Of a stretch of DNA of 64,000 nucleotides, positions 62,566 through 64,000 are shown in pieces (position 1 is the stretch's first letter; every line of letters begins with the position of its first letter). The notes under the pieces are model-generated. The model was given only the letters and a program-made list of their open reading frames with translations, had not been told where the DNA came from and searched no databases. Source of the DNA: Caryophanon latum (lineage in GTDB: Bacteria; Bacillota; Bacilli; Bacillales_A; Planococcaceae); NCBI RefSeq assembly GCF_001700325.1, contig NZ_MATO01000029.1, forward strand, positions 1 to 64,000, written 5' to 3'. The position numbers were made by a program, and so were the translations under genes.

Positions 62566-63948
62566 TCAGCTGCTCGCATAAATCGAAAAGCGATGACGTC
62601 CATCTTGCTTTACAGAATAAAGCGCCTTATCTGCCTCGTGAATGAGCTGATTTAAATGATACGGTCGTTCATCATGAAATGTTGCACCGATGCTAATTTG
62701 TAACGTTTCATGTTTGGCGTAACTTTGCGCATGCATCATACTTTGAAACGTTTGTAGTAGCAATATAAGCTTGTCTTCATTTTCAATAGGGCATAACGCG
62801 AGAAATTCATCGCCTCCGTACCGTACAAATAGCGCCTTATGCTTATCAAAAAAGGCCGCGGCACATTTTGCCATTAAGCAAATAACCTCATCGCCAACAT
62901 CGTGCCCGTAAGTATCATTAATTTTTTTAAAATGATCCGCATCAAATATAATGGCAGCAACCGGCGTAGTCACCTCATTTAGCCAATCGCTTGCACGGTC
63001 TTGTAAATAACGACGATTTTTAATTTGCGTCAGCGCATCTAGCCACGTAAGCTCCTCTAAATGGTCAACTTTAAAGTACATATCAATGCGCTCTGCCCGC
63101 TGTTGTTGCTGCTGCTTTTGCTGCTCTAAAATGTACTCGTAATATGTTTCGAGTGTTTTGATATATTGCTCTAGCGGCTCGACATGCTCTGCTACGTCGA
63201 TAAACTGCTCGTAAAAATAATCATACATCCGTTCATTTTGTGCAAAGCGCTGCATTTCTTTTTGAAGACGTATATACGCACGCTCGTATTGCTGTAAAGC
63301 ACATTCATACACAACGACTGCCTTAACGAAATATTTGTAATACGATTGCTTTTCTATGTTCGAATAACTTTCTATATAAGCGATGCGCGCGCCTGCTTCT
63401 TCAAACTTTTTTTGCTCGACACAAATACTAATGTAACGTGCATGCAGCGACACATACGGCTGCTTGCGCTCATAATTAATTTGCTCACAAATAACAAAAG
63501 CTCGCTCTAAATGAACGAGCGCTTCATCATAACGCGCTTTTTCAAAAAAGTAATGCGTAATATTCGCTTCAATGACCATTAAAATTTCAAAGCTTTGCTG
63601 TTCCTCCGCGAGCGTTTTAGCATCACATAAATACCGGTAACACGACTCTAAATCATTTAGCGCTCCGTACACCGCCGCCTTTAAATTCATATAGCGAATG
63701 CGTGCCTCATCCGATTGATCATCGATTGAGCTCTCTAAATCTTTCAACGCCTGAATCGCAATTTCATAATCAGAAAAATGGAAATAAGCAGCTGCTTTTT
63801 TTAACGTAAAATCAACGACTGTTTCCATATCGCCCTCTTGCTCTGCTAACAAAAGGGCACTATCAATTAACTCAAAAAATTGTGGATATTGCTGCGCCTC
63901 ATAATGCGTATTCACCTTTTGAAATAACACATCTGTATGTCGCTTCAC
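62566..63948 (-). CDS. Diguanylate cyclase with N-terminal TPR region
   Basis: 460-residue soluble protein. Residues about 1-290 are TPR-like helical repeats (ALKDLESSIDDQSDEARIRYMNLKAAVYG and others); residues about 300-455 form a GGDEF domain with FDADHFKKINDTYGHDVGDE and active-site RYGGDEF. No RxxD inhibitory site five residues before GGDEF and no membrane segment. Makes cyclic di-GMP, presumably in response to a signal bound by the TPR part. GTG start, GAGGAGG 10 bases upstream. A decayed paralogue lies at 60692-60868. Confidence 0.88.
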   Translation of the reverse strand: MKRHTDVLFQKVNTHYEAQQYPQFFELIDSALLLAEQEGDMETVVDFTLKKAAAYFHFSDYEIAIQALKDLESSIDDQSDEARIRYMNLKAAVYGALNDLESCYRYLCDAKTLAEEQQSFEILMVIEANITHYFFEKARYDEALVHLERAFVICEQINYERKQPYVSLHARYISICVEQKKFEEAGARIAYIESYSNIEKQSYYKYFVKAVVVYECALQQYERAYIRLQKEMQRFAQNERMYDYFYEQFIDVAEHVEPLEQYIKTLETYYEYILEQQKQQQQQRAERIDMYFKVDHLEELTWLDALTQIKNRRYLQDRASDWLNEVTTPVAAIIFDADHFKKINDTYGHDVGDEVICLMAKCAAAFFDKHKALFVRYGGDEFLALCPIENEDKLILLLQTFQSMMHAQSYAKHETLQISIGATFHDERPYHLNQLIHEADKALYSVKQDGRHRFSIYASS

Positions 63949-64000
63949 TACACAACAACCTCCTCTTGACTAATCGGCTTTATAACGTAATACGCTCGTC

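Overview
The window looks like chromosomal DNA of a low-to-mid GC Gram-positive rod of the Planococcaceae/Caryophanaceae group (Lysinibacillus, Solibacillus, Kurthia or Caryophanon relatives). The evidence is the gene content and order: ygxA-ygzB-perR-bcp-hemL-ygaE-ygaD-ntdP-mutY-yfhP-yfhJ-yfhH-recX-yfhF follows the Bacillus subtilis ygx/yga/yfh region next to rrnD. A D-aspartate-ligase-like ATP-grasp protein fits the L-Lys/D-amino-acid (A4alpha) peptidoglycan of this group. MotAB and a HemAT receptor imply motility and aerotaxis. No sporulation gene is visible. The species is inference only.

Layout. 1-830: leader and tandem promoters of an rRNA operon running off the left edge, a strong terminator, and the first interspersed repeat. 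831-7034: ygxA, ygzB, perR with its own PerR boxes, a 2-hydroxyacid dehydrogenase, bcp, hemL and ygaE. 7536-8891: O-antigen-ligase-like membrane protein. 9076-10287: AT-rich, insular DUF3800 gene. 10340-21918: ABC exporter, ntdP, mutY, yfhP, a flavin oxidoreductase/acyl-CoA ligase pair, the recX-yfhH-yfhJ operon, yfhF and an rRNA methyltransferase. 22040-26184: TPR protein, acetyltransferase, small SE1561-like protein, YwqG-like protein and a class I fumarase. 26642-30578: two tandem paralogous P1B-type ATPases, one with intact PfeT-type motifs behind PerR and Fur boxes, the other with its metal-site motifs lost. 30640-36662: small enzymes and membrane proteins, the pseudouridine-degrading psuK-psuG operon with a probable autoregulatory operator, and motAB. 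36855-47549: aminopeptidase, carbonic anhydrase, PPK2-pepF-acetyltransferase operon, D-Asp-ligase-like protein, methionine aminopeptidase, thiT under a TPP riboswitch, and two unannotated small proteins. 47606-57335: sbcDC, GDSL hydrolase, DEAD-box helicase, a C39-like lipoprotein without catalytic residues, an acyl-CoA dehydrogenase and a phosphoesterase. 57373-64000: HemAT fused to a CZB-like domain, DUF2252 protein, remnants of a second GGDEF/CWC locus, and the intact GGDEF, radical SAM and CWC genes.

The most unusual content: (i) at least twelve intergenic copies of a GC-rich, hairpin-forming repeat in two arms-covarying subfamilies; (ii) a decayed partial duplicate of the GGDEF-radical SAM-CWC locus, cut off exactly where a repeat copy begins; (iii) the degenerate P1B ATPase beside an intact PfeT; (iv) a globin-coupled chemoreceptor with a zinc-ligand-poor CZB tail; (v) a terminator whose 3' arm contains the next gene's Shine-Dalgarno sequence; (vi) the psuK operator. 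I saw no CRISPR array, prophage, insertion sequence or tRNA gene. All similarity statements come from reading the sequence against remembered families; no search was run.
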